Source: Clostridiales bacterium
GTDB taxonomy: Bacteria > Bacillota > Clostridia > Lachnospirales > WRAX01
Assembly (NCBI GenBank): GCA_031277155.1
Contig: JAITMW010000135.1
Span: 1 to 18,839, forward strand
Reading direction: 5' to 3'
Length of the DNA stretch: 18,839 nucleotides
Shown piece by piece: positions 1 through 7,648 of the stretch (the stretch's first letter is position 1; each line of letters opens with the position of its first letter). The position numbers were made by a program, and so were the translations under genes. The notes beneath the pieces were generated by a model. That model searched no databases. It was given only the letters and a program-made list of their open reading frames with translations, and was not told the DNA's origin.

Positions 1-23
1 CCCCTACGCTTAAGCCCGACATC

Positions 24-52
24 AAAAAAGCCGGCAAAGCTACCGGCCTTTT
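24..52 (-). terminator. Rho-independent terminator of the RseC-like gene
   Basis: Read on the minus strand, the arm AAAAGGCCGG is followed by an 8-base loop and CCGGCTTTTTT. This gives a stem of about 10 pairs including one G-U pair, ending in a T run. The 5' arm overlaps the last codons and stop (TAG at 42-40) of the RseC-like gene, so transcription should end directly behind that gene. Confidence 0.8.
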
Positions 53-456
53 AAATCTTCCACCTTCTTTATGGCTACAGGCACATATTTCTTTGCCAGC
101 CTGCCGCTTTTCTCCATAATTTTTATAACAACATAAGCTGCGCCCATCAGAACGATTCCGGCAGAAAAGGCCGCAATCTCGCCGCCAAACAAATAGCCCA
201 ACCCAAAGCCGACTATCATGGCGCCAAAAGGGATGCCGTATGCCACGGCCACGGCCTTTAGCAGCGCACCTTCTTGCAGCTCTACCATCACAAAGTCGCC
301 TACATCGGCGCCGCAGGCGTTCCGCGCGCGCATTATCATCTCGCCCGCATCACTGCCGCGGGCGCAGATTTTGCAGCTGGCGCAGGCTCCCGTGCGCTGG
401 TGGCTTACAATTATGTCTTCGCCTATGATTTCCGTAACTTTTCCAATTTCGCCCAA
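40..456 (-). CDS. RseC/MucC-family membrane protein (SoxR-reducing system RseC-like)
   Basis: A protein of 138 residues. The N-terminal soluble part carries a cysteine cluster (C25, C28, C31, plus C48), and two hydrophobic helices follow at about 66-90 and 94-112, then a basic tail. This cysteine cluster plus helix pair is the RseC/MucC architecture. Proteobacterial members are linked to SoxR reduction and sigma-E control; what clostridial members do is poorly known, so a redox-linked membrane role is only an inference. The start is TTG at 456, supported by AGAGGTG about 4-5 bases upstream; no ATG fits. The gene stands alone, followed by a terminator and separated from the next minus-strand gene by a hairpin-rich gap. 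No rnf genes, a common neighbour elsewhere, are visible. Confidence 0.8.
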   Translation of the reverse strand: MGEIGKVTEIIGEDIIVSHQRTGACASCKICARGSDAGEMIMRARNACGADVGDFVMVELQEGALLKAVAVAYGIPFGAMIVGFGLGYLFGGEIAAFSAGIVLMGAAYVVIKIMEKSGRLAKKYVPVAIKKVEDLKGR

Positions 457-521
457 ATTGCACCTCTTGTATGGCGCCTATCGCTATTCCGTTTAAAAGT
501 CGCCCTCAGGCTACCTTTGTG

Positions 522-636
522 GTTTGCCTGCGGCAAACTGACCTTCGGTCACTTTCGCAAAGCGAAAGCACAGGGAAACACCGTTGAAGCGTTCGTTGTT
601 TCATCCTTGGTTTCGGCGAAGGTTTCCCGCCGAAAC
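522..636. repeat. Run of tandem short hairpins in the 457-678 gap
   Basis: The 222-bp gap between the two minus-strand genes holds no convincing gene. It contains consecutive perfect inverted repeats: GTTTGCC/GGCAAAC (522-528 and 532-538, loop 3), TGACC/GGTCA (539-543 and 547-551, loop 3), CTTTCGC/GCGAAAG (552-558 and 562-568, loop 3), a weaker GAAACA/TGTTTC (575-580 and 597-602), and GTTTCGGCG/CGCCGAAAC (610-618 and 628-636, loop 9). A short palindrome CGATTTTAAATCG follows at 649-661. No T run makes any of these a standard terminator. The run could be a repeat element, or a structured 3' end or leader between the minus-strand genes; the sequence alone does not decide. Confidence 0.7.
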
Positions 637-678
637 TTGGACTTCGGACGATTTTAAATCGGATTAGCTATATACGCC

Positions 679-2712
679 CTACGGCCTTTGCTCCACAGAT
701 TCAACAAATCCAATAACTTCCACAGTGGCATCGGTGATATTAGCCGTAATCCTGTGGTGGCGCAGCACCTCTTGCAAGCTGCCTCTATCAGTAAAAGCCA
801 GCCTTTCAACAACCCTGGCATATGCCACGCTGCCATCAAGGCGCATTTGCTGTACCTGCACGGCATATTCCACATTCTGCGCAGCGCCAAACTGCCCCGC
901 AAATTGCGCCATTTCTCTTGCAAATGCCGATTCTATTGCTGATTTTACATTGACGGCGTGGCTTGACGGCTCAAAGCCCAGCTCGTCCAAATCTATGGTC
1001 ACTATGACTTCCGGCAAACGCACGGAAACGCTTGAAAATTCAAGATACAAATTGTTGCGAGGTATGCCCAAAATACCTTCATTTTCGCTGGCATCAAAGA
1101 TGACATCTGTCCCGCGCGGGCCGTAAATCACAGTGCCGGGGACGCGAATTTGTTGGGTATGGGGATATTCGCCGATACCAACCAAAGCCACCTCCATGGT
1201 AGTGGGCACACGTTGGGGCTCTTCGCCCCCGACGGCCCTGGGGGCGCCAAACAGCGGCATCACAAAAATATGCCCCCGATGGTCCATGCCGTGAATATTG
1301 ATTATATGGTCTGCAAGCTCAATTGTTCGCTCCCTGTTGCCGCCTGCGGTAAACATGCCCATCGCAGGCATTGTTATATTCGTCTCATAATGCTTATACA
1401 GATGCCCAAAAATGACGTCTACACGCCCCGTAAGCGAGCGCAGCGGATTAAAATCAATCGCCCCAAGCAAAATGCCCTCTTGCGGGAAATGGCTGGTTTG
1501 CAAGGCGCCCATTGCGGGCACGGTCATACCCATATGCCTCAGGCCCACAGGCCCGGCCACCGCGCTTTCTCCAAAAACAAGGCCAATGTCGGGATTTGCA
1601 TAGCTGATGCTGAAATTAAGCGACGAGGCCGCGGCAGAAAAAGTGGCGCTGTCAATGCTGATGTCGATATTTGAAAGCCCTGTGTCAACCGCCATGGGGT
1701 CGGTAAGATGGCGCCCCGCCGCAATGGCGTCAGCGTCAAAAGTAAGCTCGATATAGCTGGTTTGGCCGGTGTGGAGGTCTGTCACAGAGATTGTAAAACC
1801 CTCCGTCGCGGGGTCAAGGGCCTCAAAATGCACAACGGTTTGGTCTTGCGCCCGGCCTCTTTCAAGATTTGGCATAAGGCTGACATTTCTTTGATAAATT
1901 CTGCCGTCAAAGTCCTCCAGGGTGAAAATATATCGCGCCGGGTCCAATACTTGCCCAAAATAAAACACGGTGGCAACCTCGTCCAGCAGCAGCCTGTTAA
2001 GCACGATTGTGTCGTCGCCAAGGGGGGCCGAAAGATTGACCAGCGAATGGCTGGCGTTGTTAAACGCGTGTGGCGGCGGCGATACATTAAATGTGCCTTG
2101 GGGCCGGCCGCCCATATTTCCCGCGATAAGCACGCCGAACAAAAACAGCAGTGAAGCCGCAACAAGACCCGACATAGAGGCGACGACAAGCATAAGGGCC
2201 TTTGTGCCTTTGTCACCTGCGCGATATTGCTGCATCACCCATTTGCGAGGCCCGCGGGAACGCACGGCCTTTGTGGCAACATCCGGCATAATCAGTGTAA
2301 AATCTTTATCCGTTTCGCCGGTTTCATAAATTTCGGGCTCTTGTTCCAGCTGGGCATCAATATTGTCTATAGGAACCCAGTCTTCGCCGCCCTCTTCTCG
2401 CATCAAAGATTTGAGCATGGCGTCCAAATCGTCCTCGCTCATATCTCCGAATTCGCCGGCGTCAAGCTCTATGGCTGCAAAATCCTCAATAGTGGCAGGC
2501 GTACTGATTTGGCCCTCCAAATCTTGAAAGGCCCTTGTAAGCTCGTCCAATTCTTCGTCAGATATATGCTCTTCCACCATAGTGGCAAAGGTCTCGTCCT
2601 CGCGCATAATCTCCATATCTTCAAAATCTGTCCTGCTTAACATGCCGAGGCTCTCTATATCTTCGACTATATCCTCCAAATTTTCAAAATCCTTGCCTTT
2701 GTTATCAGCCAT
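679..2712 (-). CDS. Hypothetical single-pass membrane protein with acidic cytoplasmic N-terminus
   Basis: A protein of 677 residues that I do not recognise. Residues 1-140 are strongly acidic and low in complexity (many Asp, Glu and Met). A basic stretch follows at about 148-171 (RSRGPRKW and nearby), then one hydrophobic helix at about 172-197. The remaining 480 residues are rich in short hydrophobic, beta-like segments with no cysteine cluster or catalytic motif I can name. By the positive-inside rule the N-terminus is cytoplasmic and the large C-terminal part is outside. The start is ATG at 2712, because GGAGGG lies 7 bases upstream of it; an upstream in-frame ATG at 2748 would lie almost on the -10 box. 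The gene is transcribed divergently from tmk. A cell-surface, adhesion or envelope-sensing role is possible but unsupported. Confidence 0.75.
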   Translation of the reverse strand: MADNKGKDFENLEDIVEDIESLGMLSRTDFEDMEIMREDETFATMVEEHISDEELDELTRAFQDLEGQISTPATIEDFAAIELDAGEFGDMSEDDLDAMLKSLMREEGGEDWVPIDNIDAQLEQEPEIYETGETDKDFTLIMPDVATKAVRSRGPRKWVMQQYRAGDKGTKALMLVVASMSGLVAASLLFLFGVLIAGNMGGRPQGTFNVSPPPHAFNNASHSLVNLSAPLGDDTIVLNRLLLDEVATVFYFGQVLDPARYIFTLEDFDGRIYQRNVSLMPNLERGRAQDQTVVHFEALDPATEGFTISVTDLHTGQTSYIELTFDADAIAAGRHLTDPMAVDTGLSNIDISIDSATFSAAASSLNFSISYANPDIGLVFGESAVAGPVGLRHMGMTVPAMGALQTSHFPQEGILLGAIDFNPLRSLTGRVDVIFGHLYKHYETNITMPAMGMFTAGGNRERTIELADHIINIHGMDHRGHIFVMPLFGAPRAVGGEEPQRVPTTMEVALVGIGEYPHTQQIRVPGTVIYGPRGTDVIFDASENEGILGIPRNNLYLEFSSVSVRLPEVIVTIDLDELGFEPSSHAVNVKSAIESAFAREMAQFAGQFGAAQNVEYAVQVQQMRLDGSVAYARVVERLAFTDRGSLQEVLRHHRITANITDATVEVIGFVESVEQRP

Positions 2713-2753
2713 TTTTATGCCCTCCATAGCACGAATATAATTTCCCAAAATAT

Positions 2754-2782
2754 ATTATAACACATATCGAAACAAAAGTTAA
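2754..2782 (-). promoter_or_regulatory. Sigma-A type promoter of the 677-residue membrane protein gene
   Basis: On the minus strand TTAACT (2782-2777) is followed by a 17-base spacer and TATAAT (2759-2754). TGT directly before the -10 box gives an extended -10. The predicted transcript would begin near 2747, leaving a leader of about 35 bases that contains the GGAGGG ribosome site. Confidence 0.7.
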
Positions 2783-2791
2783 GGATTTTAT

Positions 2792-2820
2792 TTGCAAAAA
2801 AGATATTTGAATGATATAAT
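2792..2820 (+). promoter_or_regulatory. Sigma-A type promoter of the tmk gene string
   Basis: TTGCAA (2792-2797), a 17-base spacer and TATAAT (2815-2820), preceded by TGA, form an extended -10 promoter. Transcription would begin near 2827, about 19 bases before the tmk ATG at 2846. This is the most convincing promoter for the string that runs to at least rsmI, since the genes behind it overlap or nearly touch. Confidence 0.75.
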
Positions 2821-2845
2821 GTTGTTTGAAAGGAAGTGCGGCAAA

Positions 2846-3523
2846 ATGTTTATAACATTTGAAGGGCAGGAAGGCGCGGGAAAGTCCACACAAACAAAAT
2901 TGCTTTACAGCCATTTCCTGGAACGAGGCTGCAATGTCATCCTTACCAGAGAGCCCGGCGGCACAGATATTGCTGAAAAAATACGCCATATTTTAAAAGA
3001 CCCGGGCAGTGCATATATGTCCAAAAAGGCCGAGGCCCTGCTTTACATTGCCGCCCGCGCCCAACTGGCAGACGAGGTAATTTTGCCCCATCTGGCAGCC
3101 GGAGGCGTTGTGCTGTCCGACAGATTTACAGATTCTACAATAGCATATCAAGGCTTTGGCAACGGCCTTGATTTGGGCATACTGATAAGCATGAGCAACT
3201 TTGCGGGAAACTGCCTCGTGCCGGACATCACATTTTACCTGCAAGTTGACGTGAAAGAGGGGCTGGAGCGCAAATTGGCCCAAGGCACACCCGACCGCAT
3301 AGAGCAAAAAGACCTTTCGTATCACATGCGCGTCAAAAAGGGCTACGAATATCTGCTGCGCAACTTTCCGCAGCGCATATTCGCAATCAATGCAGAGCTG
3401 CCCCGGGATGAAATCCATAAGACAATAATCAGCCATATAGAAAATATGAAAATTGAAGGAGGAAATACCCATGAAACTTATTATGGCCATCATTCACGAC
3501 GAAGACGCCTTTCAAATTATTGA
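2846..3523 (+). CDS. tmk: Thymidylate kinase
   Basis: Phosphorylates dTMP to dTDP in the cytoplasm, an essential step in dTTP supply. The 225-residue protein shows the P-loop GQEGAGKST at residues 7-15, the REPGGT motif that follows the first strand, the DRFTDSTIAYQG motif of the substrate site, and a lid region with DRIEQ followed by a basic helix. The start is ATG at 2846, with GGAAG about 9 bases upstream; this puts the P-loop at its usual place, whereas a start at 2792 would fall on the -35 box. The last 17 or so residues are read through the start of darA in another frame (53-base overlap) and look like a non-conserved tail, making the protein slightly longer than the usual 205-215. First gene of the string. 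Confidence 0.95.
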   Translation: MFITFEGQEGAGKSTQTKLLYSHFLERGCNVILTREPGGTDIAEKIRHILKDPGSAYMSKKAEALLYIAARAQLADEVILPHLAAGGVVLSDRFTDSTIAYQGFGNGLDLGILISMSNFAGNCLVPDITFYLQVDVKEGLERKLAQGTPDRIEQKDLSYHMRVKKGYEYLLRNFPQRIFAINAELPRDEIHKTIISHIENMKIEGGNTHETYYGHHSRRRRLSNY

Positions 3524-3800
3524 CGTGCTAAGCGAAGAGGGCTTCAAGGTGACAAAACTGGCGTCCACAGGCGGCTTTTTGCGCGCGGGCAACACTACGC
3601 TGATATGCGGCGTAGAAGACAGCCGCGTCAACGAGCTTGTCCACATCATCGAAAAAAAATGTAAATCCAGAAAGCAAATAACATCCGTCAATTCTGCCCA
3701 TCTTTCCACGGCAGAAAATTATGTGCCATATCCCGTGGAAGTTACGGTGGGGGGTGCTACCATATTCGTAATGGATGTGGCGGAATTTAGGCGGGTATAA
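3471..3800 (+). CDS. darA: Cyclic di-AMP receptor, PII-like (DarA/PstA/YaaQ)
   Basis: A PII-like trimeric signalling protein that binds cyclic di-AMP. At 109 residues it matches the length of B. subtilis DarA. It has the conserved start MKLIMAIIHDEDA and the LASTGGFLRAGNTTL segment that forms part of the nucleotide site. A ribosome site AAGGAGG (3456-3462) lies 8 bases before the ATG and favours this start over one at 3453. It overlaps the tmk 3' end by 53 bases and is followed closely by yaaR, an arrangement conserved in Bacillota. The downstream partner of DarA is not known in general, so the output here cannot be stated. Confidence 0.93.
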   Translation: MKLIMAIIHDEDAFQIIDVLSEEGFKVTKLASTGGFLRAGNTTLICGVEDSRVNELVHIIEKKCKSRKQITSVNSAHLSTAENYVPYPVEVTVGGATIFVMDVAEFRRV

Positions 3801-3819
3801 TAGAATTGTGGAGGAAATC

Positions 3820-4260
3820 ATGGACATCAGGGTAAGCGACATAAACGCTGCGCAGGCAACAGCCGCAAAGGCCATAAAAGAAAAGTTCGATTCTAAAGAA
3901 TTTGAATTTACCCTCAAGCGCATTGCTTCCGAAGGGCTGGCGGGCCGCCTTTCCGGCCTGATATCCGAAATCACTGATTGGGGCAAAAAAATTGCAGAAC
4001 ACCCCGATATCAGAGATTTAAAGCACTATCGCAGCCTAATTGGCGAATTTATCAACGAAGTCGTTACAAATTCTCACGAATTTTCCCGGGAAAACTTCTT
4101 GGACAGGCGCGGCCGCCACAGGGTTTACGGCATTGTGCGCCTTGTAAATCAAGAATTGGACGAGCTTGCGCAAGAGCTTATCAAAAGCGAGAAAAACCAC
4201 ATCGCCATCTTGGATAAAATTGACCAAATCCGCGGCCTGCTGCTGGATATTGTGATATAA
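3820..4260 (+). CDS. yaaR: YaaR family protein (DUF327)
   Basis: A protein of 146 residues, the same length as B. subtilis YaaR, and in the same position between the DarA and HolB genes. It is charged and predicted largely helical (many Lys, Glu and Leu heptad-like stretches), with no membrane helix or signal peptide. The conserved part includes the block around DRRGRHRVYGIVRLVNQELD. The start is ATG at 3820, with GGAGG at 3810-3814 ideally spaced; an upstream start at 3775 would lie inside darA and lacks such a site. The stop TAA shares its last base with the ATG of holB. The molecular role of the family is unknown; the constant location suggests a link to replication or nucleotide signalling. 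Confidence 0.88.
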   Translation: MDIRVSDINAAQATAAKAIKEKFDSKEFEFTLKRIASEGLAGRLSGLISEITDWGKKIAEHPDIRDLKHYRSLIGEFINEVVTNSHEFSRENFLDRRGRHRVYGIVRLVNQELDELAQELIKSEKNHIAILDKIDQIRGLLLDIVI

Positions 4261-5183
4261 TGCGCTTCGGGAACATTGCGGGAAACAAAAACATAATAAA
4301 ATCCATGCGGGCCGCCATAAGGCACGGACATATAGGACATGCCTATATAATTGACGGCCATTTGGGCAGCGGCAAGCGGCTTTTGGCCGACACCTTCGCC
4401 GCCGCCATCCTTTGCCAGAATTTGGCCGGCGACGACCCCTGCGGCATATGCATATCCTGCATAACCTTTCAATCGGGCAATCACCCCGATGTCGTTAATG
4501 TGCAAACCCCAAAAAAATTCCTTGGCATTGATGATGTGCGCGAACAAATTATCGAAAATATCAACGTGCTGCCATATTCCTCACAAAAGCGCATCTACAT
4601 CATTGAAAACGCGCACACATTGACGGCGCCCGCACAAAACGCCCTGCTAAAGACCTTGGAAGACGGACCGAAGCACGCCGTGTTTCTTTTGCTGTCTCAA
4701 AACCACAAGGCATTTTTGCCCACCGTGCTTTCGCGTTGCGCCCTTTATAAAATCGCGCCCTTGGGTGACGCCGACATAGTCGCCCACTTGCGAAAACACG
4801 GAATTGACCCAAACATTGCCGCCATAGCCGCCGCCAATTCATCAGGCTCCATAGGGCGCGCCATGGCCATTGCCGCCGATGACGGCTTTATGGCTCTGCG
4901 CAATGAAATTTTAGAAATGGCACAAAACATTGAAAACATAGACATCGTAGAGATTTTTGCCGCGGCAAAGGCCCTGGAAAATCACAAAGACCACATTGGC
5001 CAAGCCCTGGACATTATGTGCATACACTATCGCGATATTTTGGTGGAAGATAAAACAGACGACCCCGCCGCCGCAATAAGAAACATCCGCATAATCGAAG
5101 AGGCCAAGCAAAAGCTGAGTCAAAACTGCAACTTTTTGCTGACAATGGAAATAATGCTGCTGAAGCTGGGCGGCTTAATATAA
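4260..5183 (+). CDS. holB: DNA polymerase III subunit delta'
   Basis: A clamp-loader subunit of the replicative DNA polymerase, working with DnaX and HolA to load the sliding clamp. The 307 residues begin with the AAA+ module: a P-loop-like GHLGSGKR at 33-40 (degenerate, the Thr or Ser after Lys is replaced), a four-cysteine zinc module C52, C61, C64 and C67, a Walker B-like strand IYIIENAH at 112-119, a helix with NALLKTLEDGP, and the SRC motif at 158-160 that supplies the arginine finger. The degenerate P-loop is normal for delta', which does not itself hydrolyse ATP. The start codon overlaps the yaaR stop by one base (TAATG), so translation is probably coupled. Confidence 0.93.
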   Translation: MRFGNIAGNKNIIKSMRAAIRHGHIGHAYIIDGHLGSGKRLLADTFAAAILCQNLAGDDPCGICISCITFQSGNHPDVVNVQTPKKFLGIDDVREQIIENINVLPYSSQKRIYIIENAHTLTAPAQNALLKTLEDGPKHAVFLLLSQNHKAFLPTVLSRCALYKIAPLGDADIVAHLRKHGIDPNIAAIAAANSSGSIGRAMAIAADDGFMALRNEILEMAQNIENIDIVEIFAAAKALENHKDHIGQALDIMCIHYRDILVEDKTDDPAAAIRNIRIIEEAKQKLSQNCNFLLTMEIMLLKLGGLI

Positions 5184-5200
5184 ATTGAGGAGAAGTCCAA

Positions 5201-6067
5201 ATGATAGAAATTATCGGCCTGCGCTTTAAAACCGCGGGCAAAATATATTACTTCGACCCAAACGGCAGAAGAATCCGCCGCGGCACAGGCATCATTGTCG
5301 ACACCGTGCGCGGCATGGAATATGGCATATGCGAAATTCCCAACAAAATGGTGGAAGAGGACCCATCCTTCATGCCCGTGCGCAAAATCATACGCATCGC
5401 AAATGACAGAGATTTGGAAGTCCTGGAAAAAAACAAGCTTCGTGAAAAAGAGGCTTTTGACATCTGCCTTGAAAAAATAAAGGGGCATGGCCTTGGCATG
5501 AAGCTGATTGACGTAGAGCTTACATTTGACACCACCAAAATCATTTTCTATTTCACGGCCGAAGGCCGCGTCGATTTTCGCGAGCTTGTCAAAGAGCTGG
5601 CGGGTGTTTTCCGTATGCGCATAGAATTGCGCCAAATCGGCGTGCGGGACGAATCCAAATTCCTCAACGGCATAGGCATGTGCGGCAGGACGCTGTGCTG
5701 CGCCACATTTTTATCCGAATTTCAACCCGTCTCAATGAAAATGGCCAAAGACCAAAATTTGTCGCTTAATCCGTCAAAAATCTCGGGCATTTGCGGCCGC
5801 TTGATGTGCTGTCTTAAATACGAGGAAGAGACCTATGAAGAGCTTAACAAGGGTATGCCCGGCGTTGGCGACATTATAAAATCCTCTGACGGCCAGGGCG
5901 AGGTGCTTTCTGTAAGCACCCTGCGCCGCACCGTCCGCGCCGCCATACGCAAAAACCAGCACGAACCGCCAAATATCAACACATATGCGGCTGCCGAGAT
6001 AAGCATCGTCAAAAAGGCCGAAAATTTTGACAATGGCGAAAGATACAACAGGCGTTCGCGGCCATGA
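5201..6067 (+). CDS. ricT: RicT/YaaT (PSP1 domain) regulatory iron-sulfur protein
   Basis: A member of the PSP1/YaaT family. In B. subtilis RicT acts with RicA and RicF, as an iron-sulfur containing complex, to steer RNase Y processing and to affect sporulation and competence. The 288-residue protein has two matching cysteine clusters, MCGRTLCC (C161, C166, C167) and ICGRLMCC (C198, C203, C204), which agree with the cluster-binding cysteines of the family. The start is ATG at 5201 with GAGGAG 8 bases upstream. It ends in ATGA, the stop overlapping the trmN6 start by four bases. RicA and RicF genes are not in the window, so the complex here is inferred. Confidence 0.92.
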   Translation: MIEIIGLRFKTAGKIYYFDPNGRRIRRGTGIIVDTVRGMEYGICEIPNKMVEEDPSFMPVRKIIRIANDRDLEVLEKNKLREKEAFDICLEKIKGHGLGMKLIDVELTFDTTKIIFYFTAEGRVDFRELVKELAGVFRMRIELRQIGVRDESKFLNGIGMCGRTLCCATFLSEFQPVSMKMAKDQNLSLNPSKISGICGRLMCCLKYEEETYEELNKGMPGVGDIIKSSDGQGEVLSVSTLRRTVRAAIRKNQHEPPNINTYAAAEISIVKKAENFDNGERYNRRSRP

Positions 6068-6798
6068 GCGAAGCCTTATTAAAAGCCGGAGAGCGCCTGG
6101 ACGACCTGCATCGCAATAATTTTAGGATTATACAAAATCCCGCGTATTTCACATTTGGCATGGACGCCGTACTGCTTTCATCCTTTGCCGCGGTGCATAA
6201 AAACGAAACCCACATGGACCTGTGCAGCGGCAATGGCATAATACCCATCCTGCTTGCGGCCAAAAATAGGGGCATATCATATGGGGGTGTTGAAATCAAT
6301 GAAAAGCTGGCGGATATGGCTGTGCGCTCCGTGGCCTTAAATGGCCTTGAGGACAAGATACGCATACACAATGCGGACATACGCGCCTTGGGCGGTTTTG
6401 GCGCAAACTTTGATGTCGTCACCGCCAATCCTCCATACATGGCGGGCGGCACCGGCGCGAAAAACGAAAGTTATGACAGAGCCATCGCCCGCCACGAAAT
6501 TTTATGCAATCTTGAAGACGTAGCATCCGCCGCCGCAAAGCTGCTTCGCTTTGGCGGCCGTTTTTACATGGTGCATCGCCCGGGCCGCCTTGCGGATATT
6601 GTGGTGGCCCTGCGCAAATATGGCCTGGAGCCAAAGACGCTGCGGCTGGTGCAGCCCAAGGCCGGTGCGGCCCCCAATATGCTGCTTATTGCGGCGGCAA
6701 AAGGCGGTAAGCCCCATATGGACATAAAGCCGCCCCTTGTGGTTTATGACGACGCGGGGCAATACACAAAGGAAATTTACGAGATTTATTATGAATGA
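6064..6798 (+). CDS. trmN6: tRNA1(Val) (adenine(37)-N6)-methyltransferase (TrmN6/YabB-like)
   Basis: An S-adenosylmethionine-dependent methyltransferase of the YabB/YfiC family, which methylates N6 of A37 in tRNA1(Val). In its 244 residues, motif I DLCSGNGIIPILL begins at residue 52, an acidic residue that would hold the cofactor ribose lies in GVEINE near 77, and the N6-adenine motif NPPY is at 122-125. The N-terminal RIIQNPAYFTFGMDAVLLSSF is also typical. It overlaps ricT by four bases upstream and rsmI by eight bases downstream, so the three are probably translated together. The exact tRNA target is taken from the family, not shown by this sequence. Confidence 0.88.
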   Translation: MSEALLKAGERLDDLHRNNFRIIQNPAYFTFGMDAVLLSSFAAVHKNETHMDLCSGNGIIPILLAAKNRGISYGGVEINEKLADMAVRSVALNGLEDKIRIHNADIRALGGFGANFDVVTANPPYMAGGTGAKNESYDRAIARHEILCNLEDVASAAAKLLRFGGRFYMVHRPGRLADIVVALRKYGLEPKTLRLVQPKAGAAPNMLLIAAAKGGKPHMDIKPPLVVYDDAGQYTKEIYEIYYE

Positions 6799-7639
6799 GA
6801 GCAATCCCATGGGACAATTATATATCTGCGCCACGCCCATAGGCAATTTGGAAGACATAACCCTGCGCGTGCTTAGGGTGCTGCGCGAGGTTGACCTGAT
6901 AGCCGCCGAGGACACCCGCCACACGCTGAAACTGCTGAATCACTACGATATCAAAACGCCCATGACCAGCTATCACGAGCATAACGAGGCGGCAAAATGC
7001 GACCAACTTGCGGACAAGATGCTGGGCGGCGCAAGCATCGCGCTGGTGTCGGACAGCGGTATGCCGGGCATTTCTGACCCCGGCCGCCTTCTGGTTCTCA
7101 GGTGTCATCAGCTGCAAATTCCGGTGCAAATGTGCCCCGGCGCATCTGCGGGCATTTCGGCCCTGGTATTATCAGGATTTTGCGCCCGCCGCTATGCCTT
7201 CGAGGGATTTTTGCCCCGGGAGAAAAAGAAGCGCAAAGCTGCTTTGGCCAATCTGGTGTCAGAACGCCGAACAATCGTGCTTTACGAAGCGCCCCACAGG
7301 CTGAAGCTGGCCTTGCAGGAACTTTATGAGCATCTGGGCGACAGGGAAATTGCCGTTGTGCGCGAGATTACAAAAAAATTCGAGGAAGTCAGGCGGGGCG
7401 GCCTGGCACAGATGATTGAATATTACGGCGAAAATCCCTCTAAGGGTGAGTTTGTGCTGATTGTGGAGGGTGCTGCGCCCGTGGCAAAAGATTGGCCCGA
7501 GGACATAATGTTCCACGTGGAACATTATGTCGAAATGGGGATGAGCGAAATGGAGGCCATAAAAAGGGCGGCCAGGGACAGGGGCGTGGGCAAAAGTGAG
7601 GTATATAGGGAGTATAAGCAAACTGAAAATACGACATGA
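6791..7639 (+). CDS. rsmI: 16S rRNA (cytidine(1402)-2'-O)-methyltransferase
   Basis: Methylates the ribose 2'-O of C1402 in the decoding centre of 16S rRNA. The 282-residue protein carries the family blocks in order: TPIGNLEDITLR, AAEDTRHTLKLLNHYDI, LVSDSGMPGISDPG, PGASAGISALVLSGF, FEGFLPREKKKR and LYEAPHRL. I chose ATG 6791 over ATG 6809; both lack a strong ribosome site and differ by only six residues, and translation is probably coupled to trmN6, whose stop is inside the overlap. Codons for residues 238-247 (DIMFHVEHYV) are written by a 30-bp perfect palindrome containing a parS site, in the part before the small C-terminal helical domain. That stretch may therefore be constrained by DNA as well as by protein. 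Confidence 0.93.
   Translation: MNESNPMGQLYICATPIGNLEDITLRVLRVLREVDLIAAEDTRHTLKLLNHYDIKTPMTSYHEHNEAAKCDQLADKMLGGASIALVSDSGMPGISDPGRLLVLRCHQLQIPVQMCPGASAGISALVLSGFCARRYAFEGFLPREKKKRKAALANLVSERRTIVLYEAPHRLKLALQELYEHLGDREIAVVREITKKFEEVRRGGLAQMIEYYGENPSKGEFVLIVEGAAPVAKDWPEDIMFHVEHYVEMGMSEMEAIKRAARDRGVGKSEVYREYKQTENTT
7502..7531. other. parS: parS site (ParB/Spo0J binding) inside rsmI
   Basis: The 16-mer TGTTCCACGTGGAACA at 7509-7524 fits the consensus TGTTNCACGTGNAACA of bacterial parS exactly. The palindrome continues perfectly for seven more bases on each side, to 30 bp in all (7502-7531), and stops at 7501/7532. It is within the rsmI reading frame. There is no T run, so it is not a terminator. 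ParB would load here and spread to organise origin segregation. Confidence 0.9.
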
Positions 7640-7648
7640 GGTGGCAAT

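Noticed and set aside
274..657. Plus-strand reading frame of 127 residues across the 5' part of the RseC-like gene and the hairpin gap
   Set aside because: It runs antisense to a real gene, then through inverted repeats, and has no ribosome site or family resemblance.
7502..7531. 30-bp palindrome as a transcription terminator
   Set aside because: It lies in the middle of a reading frame, has no T run on either strand, and its core is a perfect parS.
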